From Scedosporium boydii (taxonomy: Eukaryota > Ascomycota > Sordariomycetes > Microascales > Microascaceae): 64,000 nt of DNA. Positions 45,284-57,699 of the stretch are shown one piece after another. The DNA lies in contig NJFT01000045.1 of NCBI GenBank assembly GCA_002221725.1, forward strand, positions 157,640 through 221,639. Direction: 5' to 3'. Positions within the stretch are counted from its first letter, which is position 1. Every line of letters begins with the position of its first letter. The notes beneath the pieces are model-generated. The model did not search any database, was not told the origin of the DNA, and saw only the letters and a list, made by a program, of their open reading frames with translations. A program made the position numbers and the translations under genes.

Positions 45284-48200
45284 TTACACGGAATGGACTA
45301 CATCCTCGCACCTCCCGCAAAGACTATCCTCCTCCTTGGCCAAATACCGCCAGCACCTCCCACATTTGTGCTGTTTAGGCGGGAGGACATGTACCTTGCC
45401 CTGAACACCGTTGACTTCAAAGATCTCTTCGTATGCCCAAGGGGACTCGGGAACCTCAACGTTAATGTCTACGGACGAGACGACGAACATGCCGTCCAGC
45501 TCCACAGAATATTTCTTCAAAGCAGCAGCTACATCTCCCTCGGGGACGGAGATGACGACTGAACTTTGTAGCGAAGAACCGAGGGCCTTGGCAAGTCGGG
45601 CTGCTTCAAGCGCCGACTTCACAGCAGCATGGGTAGCCAATATGACAGGAATATCCTTCCTAAGCTCCTCTTCATTCATGCTGAACCTAGATGCGGGATA
45701 GAGGGGCGCATCGTAGAGTTGTTGGAGAGGGTGAACAAGAGAGCTGAGAAATTGATTAGTACAAGTTTCTTTCTGAAGTCCGAAAAAGTTAGATATAGTA
45801 CTTACGCGTCAGCCTTCATCCACTCTGGTCGGTTGTCCCACGCTTCTTCAACAAGCATCGGCGTCATGGGTGAAAGCATCCGACAGAAGCCGAAGAATAG
45901 CGGCTCCAGGACGCCACCTCCGTCGCCACAATACAGCCTATCCTTGAGGGCCTCGAGATAGAAGGCAGACAGCTCAGTGCTGACCCAGTTGTTGAGGGCC
46001 GAGAACGCCTTGTAAAACTCGTGATTGTCGTATGCCGCCGATACCTCTTGCATCGTGTCCTTAAGATGGATCAGAGCAATGTGATCCACCGCTGTGAGCG
46101 GGGGCGTGCGTGCGGATTCGTGCATCGACCCCAAAAGCATCTTCATGATAGTTCGATACTTGATAAGCGCAGCCTGGATATTCTTCAGAACGGACTCTCC
46201 AATGGCAACGTCCCGGGTATACTCGGAACTCGCCGTCCATAGCCGGAGCATATCGGCCCCAAGGGCGTTGTAGGTAGGCGGGAGGTTCTTGGCGGCCTTG
46301 CCCTTCATCTTAATAGGCGGGAGGAGTGTGCCGTCCATGACCTGAGTTGGGGAGATGATGTTGCCAAGGGACTTTGACATCTTCTTGCCTTCGGTGTCGA
46401 GGGTGAAGCCATGTGTAATTAGGGTCTTGAAGGGCGCGGTCCGCTGCTCACTTGAGACTGCATTGGCAGCATCCTTGTCCCTGGAGGCAGCAATCCAAGT
46501 CAAAAGGCTTGACTGGAACCAGCCTCGGTGTTGGTCAGAGCCTTCGAGGTAAACATCTGCTTGGCCCTCAGTCTGACTCCAGCTGCTACCACTGTCAAAC
46601 CAGACGTCCATGGTATCCATTCCACGACGGAACTCCCCAGAGAGTCCAGGGGCTATCCAAGCGGGCTCGTCAGGGCTGTCCGAGAACCAAGCGTCGATGC
46701 CCCTTGTCTTGATTGTCGAGATAATGTGCTCAATCACCTCGTCGGTGTAGACAGCGTTATCGTCGCGATCATAGAGGACAGGGATCGGAACACCCCAAGC
46801 CCTCTGTCTCGAGATACACCATTCACTTCGGCCCTGAACAAAGCTCTCTAGACGGGTCCTACCGGTTGCGGGGACGAATTTGACCGGTTCAAGTGCAGAA
46901 AGAGCCTCTCCTTTGATGCTTTCGACATCGGCGAACCATTGCGCTGTCGCGCGGATAACAACGGGCTTCTTTGTTCTCCAGTCATAGGGGTACTTGTGCT
47001 GGTAGCGATGAACATGGATCACGTCGTCACCGAGAATATCTAGCACTGCCTTGCTGCCACCATCTAGAATTGATGGCGCCGATGTAAGTCGCGCCGGGTC
47101 ATCGGGGTAAGCATCCGGAGTAAAGTATCCTTCATCGGTTATCGGGGCAGAAACGTCAAGTCCAAGAGCAAGGCAAGCCTCGTAATCCTCGAAACCGTGC
47201 GCGGGCGCGAGATGAACCATACCAGTACCCGAAGTAGCAGAGACCAGATCAGCATGAATGACGGGCGATGTCTGCGCTCCGCTACCACGGAGACGATTGG
47301 AGTATTGGAGCTGCTTGAGGACAGACCCTTTGATAGATGGGACCAAGACATCCACAGGCTCAGAAGACCACGACTCAACAACTTCCAAACGGCTGCTGGC
47401 AATGATGATTGCGTCGGAACCATGTTTTACAATCGAGTATTCCAAATCGTCATGGACAGCAATCGCTCTGTTCGCAGGCAGCGTCCAAGGGGTCGTCGTC
47501 CAAACCACAGCATAGAGTTGCCCAATAAAATTATCCAATTCCAGCACAGAAGCCCAGTCTCCCACGATCGGGAATTTGACAAATGCCGACGTAGAGATGT
47601 GATCATCTTTATATTCAAGTTCTGCCTCTGCCAAGGCTGTTCCGGAGGAAGGCGACCAATATACGGGCTTATGTCTCCGGTATATCAGGCCCTGACGGAC
47701 TAGGCGTTGGAACAGCCGGAGCTGCTGGATCTCGAACTCGGGGTCCATCGTCGCCCAACGCGCGTCCCAGTCGCTCATGACAGCGAACGATTTAAATCCG
47801 GCCATTTGCTTCAAGATCGTGTCGGAGGCAAGCTTTCGGGCAGTGGTGCGGATTTCGCTGGCGGTAAGATTCTTTGCACCGGCTGCGCCGAGAGCCTTGA
47901 GCTCAATTGGGAGGCCATGGCAGTCCCATCCCGGTCGATACGTAACTCTATGACCTGAGGAAACAAGCAAAAGTAAGTCAATTAGCCTCCTCGAGGCGGA
48001 AAAGCCATATGTATCTCGCACCTTGCTGCACCTTGACCCGCAAAATCATATCCTTGAGGATCTTGTTGAGCGCGTGACCGACGTGGAGGTCACCATTGGC
48101 GTATGGTGGCCCATCGTGAAGGACAAAGGGCTTCCCCTCCGGGCGATTCGCCGCCTGCCACTTATAAAAGTCGTCGGTGCATCTTCGAAGGTATTGGTCT

Positions 48201-48352
48201 CGGAGGGCCGGCAGCGGTCGCGGACTAGAGCACGAGGCTTACATTCTTAGCTACCAGACCAAGAATAAATGTGGAAAGGGTGCTGAGGGAAGCAGAACGT
48301 ACGGAAACGCAGATTTAGGAAGCCTAAGCGTTGATGACCATGATTTTGACAT
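45284..48352 (-). CDS. ism1: Isoleucyl-tRNA synthetase, mitochondrial
   Basis: Four exons, 48352-48303, 48224-48022, 47954-45806 and 45743-45284, give 953 aa. It charges mitochondrial tRNA-Ile. A Ser/Arg-rich start ([18 protein letters not shown]) without acidic residues serves as presequence. The class-I signature HVGH is in [20 protein letters not shown], spread over exon 2; [12 protein letters not shown] follows at the start of exon 3. The editing domain has [40 protein letters not shown] and KMSKSLGNI (the KMSKS loop) follow. The anticodon-binding domain ends in a zinc site CGRCWRYL...CGRC in the last exon, as in bacterial-type IleRS. The predicted introns are 78, 67 and 62 nt. Length and bacterial-type C-terminus distinguish it from the cytosolic enzyme. 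It is divergent from the gene at 48675. Confidence 0.95.
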
Positions 48353-48674
48353 GTTACCGGGGTTTCATCGTATTCGGCGATCCGTGAAGGGCGTGAGGAT
48401 GAGGGTTGCGATCGGGTGAGGAGACTGGGAATTTTTTAGGTGTGAGGCTGTTGCCAGCGCGGTTTTGGCACTTTGGGAGCAGCCAATTACAGCGCGTCGA
48501 AAGCCACTAATATAGACCGATGCCGCCAACGCTGCAAGGCTGCACGCCGTCATCGATCTTAAGCTCGAACATTGATAGACAACTTCATCTGCATTCTACC
48601 ACCGCTCACGACACACGGTCCCGCCTGCAATTCGTATCTAAATTGTCGCACCCCCACGAAACTCATCGACAAAC
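48353..48674. promoter_or_regulatory. Divergent promoter, IleRS / orphan gene
   Basis: 322 bp separate the two start codons, so both genes probably share a bidirectional promoter. No TATA box seen on either strand, as expected for housekeeping genes. Confidence 0.5.
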
Positions 48675-49640
48675 ATGCCACCCATCCGCAGGTATTTACG
48701 AATCACGAAATACTCGGTGCTCGAATGCCGCATTTACCTCGACAACCCTGCACTGGCGCAGAGCTGGCTGCTTAATCCCCGCGATCCCGTACTTCCCCGC
48801 ATCATTGAATGCATCCGACCTCTCGTGCTTCCCAAGCTGAGGGAAGAGAGGGAGCGCGTTATGAAGAGAGGCACCAAGAAGAAGGCTGTCAAGGATATTA
48901 TCACAGCAGGTTTGCACATGCCAGCCACTTGACCCGTGCGCGCAACGATAGCTCTGAAAGGCTAACCAAGAAAAGATGAGTTCGAGGTAGCCATGTTCTT
49001 AACCGAGACCGCTACGAGGCATTCCATCTTGATGAAACATAAACACTTTAGGGACAAAGTTCCGAAGAGGCTTCAGTCAAATTCCAGCAAACTCATGGGT
49101 GAGACCCGGGAGGAGCCCATCGATGTCGACAATGCCCCGGACATCCCCGCACTTCTACGGGAAGAGGATGACGAAGTCCGCCTCGAAAACGTACCACCTA
49201 TTCAAGAAAAAGAGTCTGGAGGTACGCTTCGGAGGAAAAGACATCGAGACGGGACGGAAGAGTCCGGCTCCGACTTCGAGCCTTCCGAAGCCGAGGCCGG
49301 AGATGACGCCGAAGTACAGGAGATAGTAGACTCGGACTCGGAGTCCGCGCCCCCTACGAAGCGCGCCAGGCAAAACACACTTCTCGGCGATGATGAAGAG
49401 CCCGACGACAAGAAAAAGATGGCCATGGACATCTCGTACGAAGGTTTCGCAATCTACGGCATGGTACTCTGCCTCGTCGTCAAGAAGCGGGACACCGGCG
49501 CGGGAATCGGAAGGACCGGGCGCACTGGCCCCGCGACCTCGAGCAGCGCGCACCCCACCGGTCAAGCCATGATGGAGAACTGGATCAGCTCAACGCAGGT
49601 CCCGTTAGGGATGGAAGACGAAGCAGAGACGGGTCGTTAA
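48675..49640 (+). CDS. Uncharacterised fungal protein, probably nuclear
   Basis: Two exons, 48675-48909 and 48976-49640 (66-nt intron), give 299 aa. I cannot name the family. Residues 1-80 form an ordered N-terminal part: MPPIRRYLRITKYSVLE, then YLDNPALAQSWLL, then VLPRIIECIRPLVLPKLREE. After the intron comes DEFEVAMFLTETATRHSILMKHKHF, again beta-rich. A 110-residue acidic Ser/Glu-rich linker includes a nuclear-localisation-like RRKRHRDG and TKRARQ. The end returns to an ordered strand, DISYEGFAIYGMVLCLVVKKR. Alternating ordered strands separated by an acidic linker suggest a beta fold completed across the linker, and a nuclear scaffold-type role (inference). The splice is supported by a GCTAACC branch site and by frame. 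Confidence 0.85.
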
Positions 49641-52600
49641 CGTGCAAGGAAGGTCGAAACATGAGCCCAGAATCAGCCCTACCAACCCTTTCACCCTCCC
49701 GTCAGTGTCTCGGATCCACATGGTTTAGGATGGCGTGCCCCTGCTTGCGTAACGACTCCCACCCTCCATTCCCATTATGATGGACGAGAACATCCGATCC
49801 ATCGTGTCACGGAACGATCAGGAAGTTCCGACGATCCCGCCCGCACATTTAGACCGTGCGCCGCTGACATGTCTTATCAGCGCAAGCACGACAAACGCTA
49901 TACCACGTCCATAAGTATCTGCCAGAGATATCTACATCGCCTCGCTTATAAGTGAGAATGTCTCGGCGGCCGCTCATCCAACTATTGAACCTATCGCCAC
50001 AGTGACCCTCCATCAGACAGGAAAGCTTCGGCGAAATTAAGGAGAATCGCTAGGTGGTGGCGAATTCAGCCCAGCCACTCTTCCCGTCCACAAAAGCGAC
50101 CCGGGCGCCGTACTGAAACAAGTATTGGTGTGTTTCGAGATCTACGGCGCAGGCAACTGTCCCCACCCACACTACCAGACGAGCCATCACATCAATCAAT
50201 ACGTAGATTACTAGATTAGTGGTACCGGCCAACCGGCAACATGAACGTGCCTAACCGGGGCTTGATCTGTCGCCCAGGGGGTGGCAAAAAGAGACCAACC
50301 AACCTTGATGTTTCTTGGGACACCCCCCACCAACTAGATTACGTCTCTAAGAGCCGTTTGGGCCGGATGAACGACACCAATAACGGAGAAACAGAGAGAA
50401 TCTACAGAAACTCGAAAAACAAATCGTTTTCCATATATGCAAACCTCTAATAGCGTTCCTGCCTGATTCGAGAACACTGGACCCAGAAAACGCCAGCCAA
50501 CGATGATGTCATCGAAGGCGAGGTGTCTCCCAGCATCCGGTCCCAGCAGGAAAAGATGGGTGTGATGAGCCTTCTTGACATCGAGAGATGATTGAGAGGG
50601 CTGCGCATCGAATAGCAGCGTTACGGGCCATGAGAAGTTTGGAAGAAGAAGTCTGTATTTAGTAAACGGCTCCGAAGGAAGATCAAGAGCATTATCCTCT
50701 TTCCTGTATTTTTGCCCAATTGCGTGTCCAGGGCCATTACAATATTGATGGCTGGCCCGATCGTGCTCGTGGCAAACGGGATGATTGTGTGAAGCGACTT
50801 CATAAACATGGTTCCATTGACGGAACTGAAGTTCTAACTCGTCCAGTGCGAGAAGATATTAACTCCAATAACAGTGAAGGTACGTTTAAGATTCACTGAA
50901 AAACACACATCAGTTAACATTTCCTCCTTGCAGCCATCAAAGTGATAATCCATAGGCTCCCATTACCTCATTTGAAGTGCACTTTAAACCAGGGATGGAG
51001 AGTAAAATGAAAGAGAGACGGAATGGGATATGCTAGGATAGTTCGCCGAGATTTGACTTGTTCATTGGCACATGAGCGACGTTATGAGGTAGCCAGACAA
51101 GTTGACTCGCCCCAATTATTTCCACCCAACATTTAGGGCATAAGCTAATGCATGACTCCGTCGTTTAAGGCCTTTGAGAACTGATCCGGTGATGTGCGTT
51201 CTTCAAATACATGCCGGTAGGCCAGGCTGGTAGGTGCCGACTACAAACGCCCCAACGCGAACATGAACAGACTCCGGCTAGAGAACCGGAACAAGCACAA
51301 GTTCCATTCCGATATATACGTGCACAATGACACGACAAAGCAATCCGAGCCTTACATTGGGACGTCACAAGGATAAAGTACAGACCTTCTCCGCGACGCC
51401 ATGGCCGACTGATCCAGTTCCTCGAAGCCAGCCCGGGACAAAATCCATGTAATTGAGGCTGTCGAGAAGCGAGAGAAAGCTCGACCAGGTGACCAATTTT
51501 CATCTGCTAAAGGATGAGCCTACTCTTGTCGGACTCCTGATTCGCCCTAAGACAGAAGCATGGTTTACCACCTCTAGATGGGAGACCAGGGTTGGCGACG
51601 GCATACTCTTTTCACTCCATCACATACCAAGCACAGCGATGCGAGGGCCCCTAAGAATATATCTGGCGAACGAATCGCAAGTCAAGCAGAGGAGACCTCG
51701 AATCAGGCCGGCGCCGGCAGAATTAGTTTCACCGAGGGCCGTTCACAACGCGAAGATTGGATAAGATGAGGAAAATCCTGGGATTACAAGCCTAACTTAA
51801 CGAAAGAATACATCAAATTCCTCGAGTTTGGACCGAGTTAGGTTAGGTTGGGCAGCAGAGCTCCGAAAACAGACGCAAGGCTGTCACTTTTCGACGACAT
51901 CACAAGTCCTCCGTCAACGGTTTTCAACCCAGCCCCCAACGTGTCTGCTTCTAGCCCTTGTCGTGCAGACGACAGGTACCAACTCTGCGACAGTGTGCCT
52001 CGTTTTCATTGGTGATCGTCGCATGAGTTTCCAAACTCGACATTTAACGGCCGGGCCGGAACGAGGAGAGCTGGAAGCTGCAGGAACGCCACAAACGGTC
52101 AACAATGAGCAGTGCATAGCAATGGAGGGATGACCATTTCAAACACCTTCACCAATCACAGCATAACCCGAGCGGGGTTAAGCATTTCAAACCTCTCATG
52201 GCGAGAAGTTTTCACCACTCCCATTTGTAGAAAGAGAATAAACTACCTCCCCCTCGTCCTGGGTCTTCATTGCAACGGTGACAGCCCGCTTCTTACTGCA
52301 GTTCAGTTATTAGTCTGGCCGTGAACCCTTACTACTCAATCATGGATGGTGATTCGACGGCCTGCCCACCCCGGTCCGACCTCAAGAGTAGTCGGGCCCC
52401 ACATCCTAATTCCTGACCTCTGTGGGTTCTTTGAGAAAACGGGGAGACGGGAAGCCAGACGTAGTCTGCTATTACCGCCTTGTTGGAGCAATAACCGAAC
52501 CACTTCAGCTCTCCGTCCGTTCGGGAAAGGAAAATGTAGCATCAGCGGCCGGAGAAAGTGCCGTTGCCAAGGAAGTTATCCTGCGTTGGGGGCCGCTTGG

Positions 52601-53156
52601 ACTCGAGATTGACGTGTAACGCTTGTGCCAAGGAGAACGACAGGGAATCTACTCTACACCCACCCGAGCGGAAACGACAACCGAGGAAGACAGCCTTGCC
52701 TGCCCGTTGGGACACTCCAAGTACATGTCCTCCTCATTCAGCTTGTCGCTCCTCGCCGTTGTGGGCCACTTGCAGTAGCCCATAACTGGCGTCTCGTAAA
52801 CTTACACCAAATACTACCGACTCCGGAGATGCCACGGTGCTGCCGCCGCCCCCCATAGCCGGGTCGCGAAGAACAGGCACCTTGCGACTGGTGTCAAGGG
52901 TTTGACAAATCGAGACAAGCCGTCCGAAGGAAATAAAAGTGATTAAAATTGTCCGACTTCCTGGAGCTAATCAGAAAGCAGCAAATTATTTGAAATCCGG
53001 TCCGAAGTAAACATAACCCTATTAACCCTAGAAGCACGCCCCTTTCCTAACACACACCACATCTACCTCCCTTCCCTTTCGTTCCCTCCTTAGCCTCCCG
53101 GCACTTCTCCTTAGCTCCAAGCCCTGCCGTTTTTGGATTAGTAGCATTCCATCCGG
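49641..53156. other. 3.5-kb gene-poor spacer
   Basis: Short frames only, none with recognisable features. No tRNA, repeat family or transposon signature noticed. The 3' flank of the fasciclin gene lies at the right end. Confidence 0.5.
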
Positions 53157-54408
53157 CTACACGAAGTTGAAGTATCGAGTAGCTGCTACCATGCCAAGGC
53201 CGCAAGCCAATACTGCCCAAGACATCGACCTCATCACTTCCGATGCAGCTCCAGTGGCACCTGGTCCGGTTGCATCTCCAGTTGCTGTGGGCGGCGGCAC
53301 AGCTGACGATCCGTCTAGGACCTATTACCAGAGCCTCTAGTTAGCATGGACCTTCGTAGAAACGGCAGGGAGGGCGAAAAAGGCGATTGTGGAAGCCAAT
53401 AAACCCACCTTGTCAATGACATGAATGACTCCGTTGGTAACAATGGCATCGCTGACCAGGATCTGTGCGCCGTTAAGGTAAACCGCGCCGTCCTGGATCG
53501 AGACGGTCACACTACCCCCTGCGAGGGTGGGATAGACGTCTCCGTTCTCGAGCAGCGGTGTGTATGCGGGGAAGTCAACGAGGATGTGCCGCTTGATTAG
53601 CTCCTCGAAGTCCGTCTTGGACGGATCAGCGATATCCTCGAAAGCGATATCCTCGAAGGCGATGTTGCTAGGCACCAAGAGGGTGATACTAGCTCTGGCA
53701 TCCAACTCATTTAAGATACCCGACTGCGTGGCTAGATCTTGGAATGTGCCGACTCCGAGGTACGGGAGGGTCGCTGACACGTTCTCCGGCAGAGTAATGA
53801 TTCTTCAAGCATTTAGTACGGTCTGTTCATTGGGCCTTTGTTAGGGCAAGGCGAGTGAAGACTAACCCATCAATGGGGCGGATGACGCCATTGCCATATG
53901 GGATATCATCCCCCGCAACCTTCACAGTCCGCCCGAGGCCAGAGAATACAAGAGGCAAAGATCCAGAAGCCACATTCTTTTCGACTATGACTTGGTTTTG
54001 GCCCGGGCCAAGGTTCACAAACTCGGGATTATCCAGCAATGTCACCTGGGCAGATCCTCCGGCATTACCTAGTTGCCTTCGAGTAGACGTGTTGTTCTGG
54101 GGAGGTTTCTGGGGCTTCGGCGGACGCGGAGCGGTTGAGTCCACGGCGTGGACGGCATTTTCCGCCGCTCGTTTATCCGCCTCGGTGGCTCGGGGAACGA
54201 CGGGGGGTTTGGCTTTGTCACTGAGTTCCAGAGCAGCGTTTGACGGGGCATAGATGATGGCGCCAGGTCCAGCGTTGAGGAGGAGATTGTCGGCGGAGAT
54301 CTGCTGGGCCCAGAGCGTGAACCCGTTGCTCTCGAGAGCCTCCTTAAGAGACTGCGCGAGAGCCGGGGCACAGAGAGCCTGGAGGCTGATGAGATATTGC
54401 CAACGCAT
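53157..54408 (-). CDS. Secreted fasciclin (FAS1) protein, likely GPI-anchored
   Basis: Three exons, 54408-53867, 53802-53409 and 53321-53157, give 366 aa. A signal peptide (MRWQYLISLQALCAPALAQ) precedes a first, divergent FAS1 domain (about 20-185), interrupted by a Pro/Ala-rich linker and closing with VIRPIDG. The second FAS1 domain (about 190-315) has TFQDLATQSGILNELDARASITLLVPSNIAFED and ends NGVIHVIDKVLDG, the canonical H2 motif, split across the last intron. The final exon encodes a Pro/Thr/Gly-rich stalk and a hydrophobic tail (SWAVLACGLGMVAATRYF), a GPI-anchor-like signal. FAS1 proteins mediate adhesion at fungal surfaces; the exact role is unknown. A 15-bp tandem duplication repeats FEDIA in the second domain. 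Introns are 64 and 87 nt. Confidence 0.88.
53628..53657 (-). repeat. 15-bp tandem duplication within FAS1 exon 2
   Basis: Two identical 15-nt copies at 53628-53642 and 53643-53657 duplicate five residues (AFEDI) in frame, probably by replication slippage. Confidence 0.95.
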
Positions 54409-55779
54409 GATGTCTGGCCTAAAGGTTGGGATGTAAGAGGAAATATGTGATGAACGCTTCCTTGGAGTCTAGCAAAATAGGAATATAGTCAAGAGACAAG
54501 GTTGGATGAGAAAAGAGTGAGCGAAAGTGAAGAAGAGCGGGTTAGTGTAGATGAATTTATAGTCCTTGGCCCACTACTGCCCTCGAAGAGATCAATTCAA
54601 GCAGCTCAGCAACTTGCCATCCTCCTGGTGTTCACCATTGTCAAAGAAAACCATCTAATGAATGGCGAGGCTGCCAGAGGGTTACATCTCTGGCGAAGTA
54701 TTAAATTACCACCATGGGATATCACCTTCAGGATTCCACCCGCTGGTAATATTCGGGGCCGGGTTACGTGCTGGAATGCATCCTTGCTTATGGCGTTCTG
54801 CCTCCAGGGTATGTATGGCTTCCTCGTTTCTGATGAGGTTGTAAAGCGAGCATCTCACTGCTTCACCCCTCGAGGGGATCATTTCCGTGACTTATTCGTG
54901 TAGTAAGTGTGCATGAGAGTGCCCATCCACCAATCTCAGAGCTCCATGTCAGTGAACACAACGGTAGACGTGCAGCAACGATGATGTTGGCTCCGGGTTG
55001 GCTGACCGAAACTAGCAAGTGAAGAGAGCCAAGCAACCCTCCTGCGTGGCTTGATGCAGATCCACAACCGAACGTATTGACCAGAAACATCACGGTGTTG
55101 GCCAGAAATGCTTCGTATTCGGCCCAATCCCGACCTTGGAATACCAAAGATCTCGGTCCAGCTTAGGGAGGAAGCAAATCTGCAGGACGCCACTCTACAG
55201 CCTGCCTCTGGCATTGGCAACATATCTCTTTGAAATACCTTCATCTTAGAGTTCTGACAAATAGAATCCATGTCTTGATACCCTCCAACAGTGACGGGCT
55301 ATTGGTTTATGCATTAATGTCCAAACAGTGACCCAGCTTTCAGCGGCTGGTTGTTGACAGGTCGAGACAAGATGTGATGAAGACGAAATGCTCGCCCTAC
55401 TTGGAGCCGCCAGCTTCATCCGGCCGTTGGCTGTCAGGTTGGGTTGTCCCAACCCCCTTGTCCACATGTGTATGTCGTCGAACGAGCACTGAAGTCCACA
55501 GCCCGGCCTTCTTGAGATGAACTCGGAGAGGAACCACGCCAGGGACACAGCATCCCCCCCTCTCCTTCTGTTCTTATACCTGAGTCTTCTCTCTTTGTGA
55601 CAAACTCACCTTGTCGAAGACACCTCGATTTGAAGACAAGAAAAAGTCTTAAAGACACTCCAACAAAGAAACACAGAGTTCCTGACTTAAAAACACCACT
55701 TGACGCCCAATTTCTCGGGCATTTCCCACAGCCAGCAACTGTATTCTACTCGATATATTTGTCTGCGTTGACTAACAAC
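54409..55779. other. Divergent spacer, FAS1 gene / membrane-protein gene
   Basis: 1371 bp between opposite start codons; both promoters must lie here. No TATA element or repeated motif stands out. Confidence 0.5.
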
Positions 55780-57699
55780 ATGGCGGATGTCTACACTCCT
55801 CCCCCCGACTTTGCCTATCTCTTGGTTACTCCTTTCTCCATGCCGAGTGACCGAGGAGACAGATGGGCCGTATCCTTCACTGGGAACAACGCCGCACTCG
55901 TGGCGGCGGCTCTCTCGGTCGTCGTCACAGTCTCGTTCCTTTGCCTTTGGAACCTCGTTGTTTTCGTGGCCATGTTCTTCCGCGGCAGCGGCTCGCTCCA
56001 GCGATACGCAGCGCTCGTCACACTGTGGAACTCCAACGACTCTTGGTTTGCCTTCACGGCGATGCTGAGTTATACATGGCAGACATGGCAGGGCTCGAAA
56101 GCTGGCCGTCACTGGCCCGACTTCTTGTACGGCCTTGCTTTCTGCCTCCTGGCTCTGGCCGTGTTTGGCGCGAGCATAGCCATGGGTATAGTCGCTCCAT
56201 CCTTGGTGGAGATCGGCAACGTCGCCCCCGTGAGGCCCAGCGCCCTGTTTTATCCAGCGATTCCGGCCGACGATCCCGCGCAGCGACTTCAAGATTTCGG
56301 ATTGAGAGCTCCTTCCGTCATGCGCGCTCTAGGCAGTGTGGAGGCAGCAAAAGTTACCTTGCGCTCAAGGGTCTCCGTTGACATAGATCAGAGCTACGCA
56401 GCCAGGGATGACGGCGACCGTATCGTCAGTTTGAACTACGAATACTCCCTCTCGGGAATCGACCTCGGCCTCCAGGGGGGAACCGACCTCAAGCTAGCGG
56501 TGGAGGGGTACTGTGTAACCGAGTATGGGTGGCTCGTCGAACCAGACGGGGGGGAATATGACGAGTATAATTTATGAAACGATGACAGCCGGCCTCACGA
56601 GTTTGTCCTCGTCAACGAAAACGATATTATGCATGCCCCGACGGCAAGTTTCATCCCGCATGCGGACGCGGGCAAGCAATTAATCTCGAATTCCAATGTG
56701 TCTTTCGCCGTTCTTGTTCACTCCGCCCATCGATCGAGCATAACAGCTGGAGGCGACCCTTGGTATGCAACTGAACCTAGGCCTTCAAACGCGACCCAGG
56801 CCCCGTTCGATGCCCAATTCTGGATGAAACGACGAAGGCCGGCTCTCTCATGCTGGGAGCAATCCAAGTGGGGCTACGGGGAGCACACGGCGGATTCCGT
56901 GTTCGATCTGAAAACCATACCCGGCATCAAGGTCCCAGAGGTTTTGCTCAAGGTGCTCGAGGCGACCTTGGGCGCTGGCCCAATGCTTGTCAGGCTCGGT
57001 AATGCCAGTGGAGACTCGGCGCTCAGGTCCCGGACTACAAGCCCCAACGGCGTCATCAACGCCGGGGTATCTAGCGTGCACGACGACATGGAGCGTCTGA
57101 TCTTGGCCAGCTTCGTAGCGACGAGGAGCATCTTCACCGATGCAACTCTGTTCGGCCAGCCGGAGAACTACGAAAACGTCATGGTGGGAGCAAACGGAGA
57201 GCCGAGGGATGGAGCTGGGAACTTTGTCGTGTCGAGTCCGAACATACAAACCTTTTCTCTGACAGGGATCGTTACTCTCGCGGTAATCCTACTTGCGTTG
57301 ATTCTGGCAAACTCAGCGGCCTCGATGCTGGTTCGGTTCCATCATGGGCGCCATGGCGGTAGTAGCCCCAATAATGAAACGGCGGAAACAGGAAAATCGA
57401 CGCTTGAAAACAAAGAAGAGACATCAACCAACGCTGGTGGGGATGGGAATCCCGCACCGGAAGCCCAAGGTGTCCAGCCTAGCCCGTGGGCTCTGTTCCA
57501 TGTGCTCTCGGCTGTCCAACTGTTCCGTTGCCTGTATGAGACTGATGAGAATTTCAAAAAATGCGATTGGAATTGCGACAGAGTAGTTCCTGATGAGGAG
57601 AACAAGAAAAGGTTCTTGCTCCATCCCCCATGCAAGGATAGAAAGTGCATGGGGCACATTCAAAAGAACAGTCTCGAGGCGAAAACACGGTTTAAGTAA
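55780..57699 (+). pseudogene. Multi-pass membrane protein with an in-frame TGA
   Basis: One frame from ATG 55780 to TAA 57697-57699 is open except for TGA at codon 266 (56575-56577). The first half has two membrane segments (ALVAAALSVVVTVSFLCLWN; GLAFCLLALAVFGASIAMG) and an extracellular part with DLGLQGGTDLKLAVEG and CVTEYGWL. The second half continues the same ectodomain (SVSFAV-like block, HSAHRSSITAGGDPWYATE), then a membrane helix (IVTLAVILLALILANSAAS) and a Cys-containing cytosolic tail. This matches large families of uncharacterised fungal membrane proteins in which a Trp commonly sits near the stop position (recollection, not checked). A frame-restoring 82-nt intron (donor GTACTG, acceptor GACAG) is possible but has a weak donor and branch site. 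Truncation by mutation is favoured. Confidence 0.7.

Noticed and set aside
54502..54903. Plus-strand frame of 133 codons between FAS1 and membrane-protein genes
   Set aside because: Starts in a purine-rich low-complexity tract and shows no recognisable feature.
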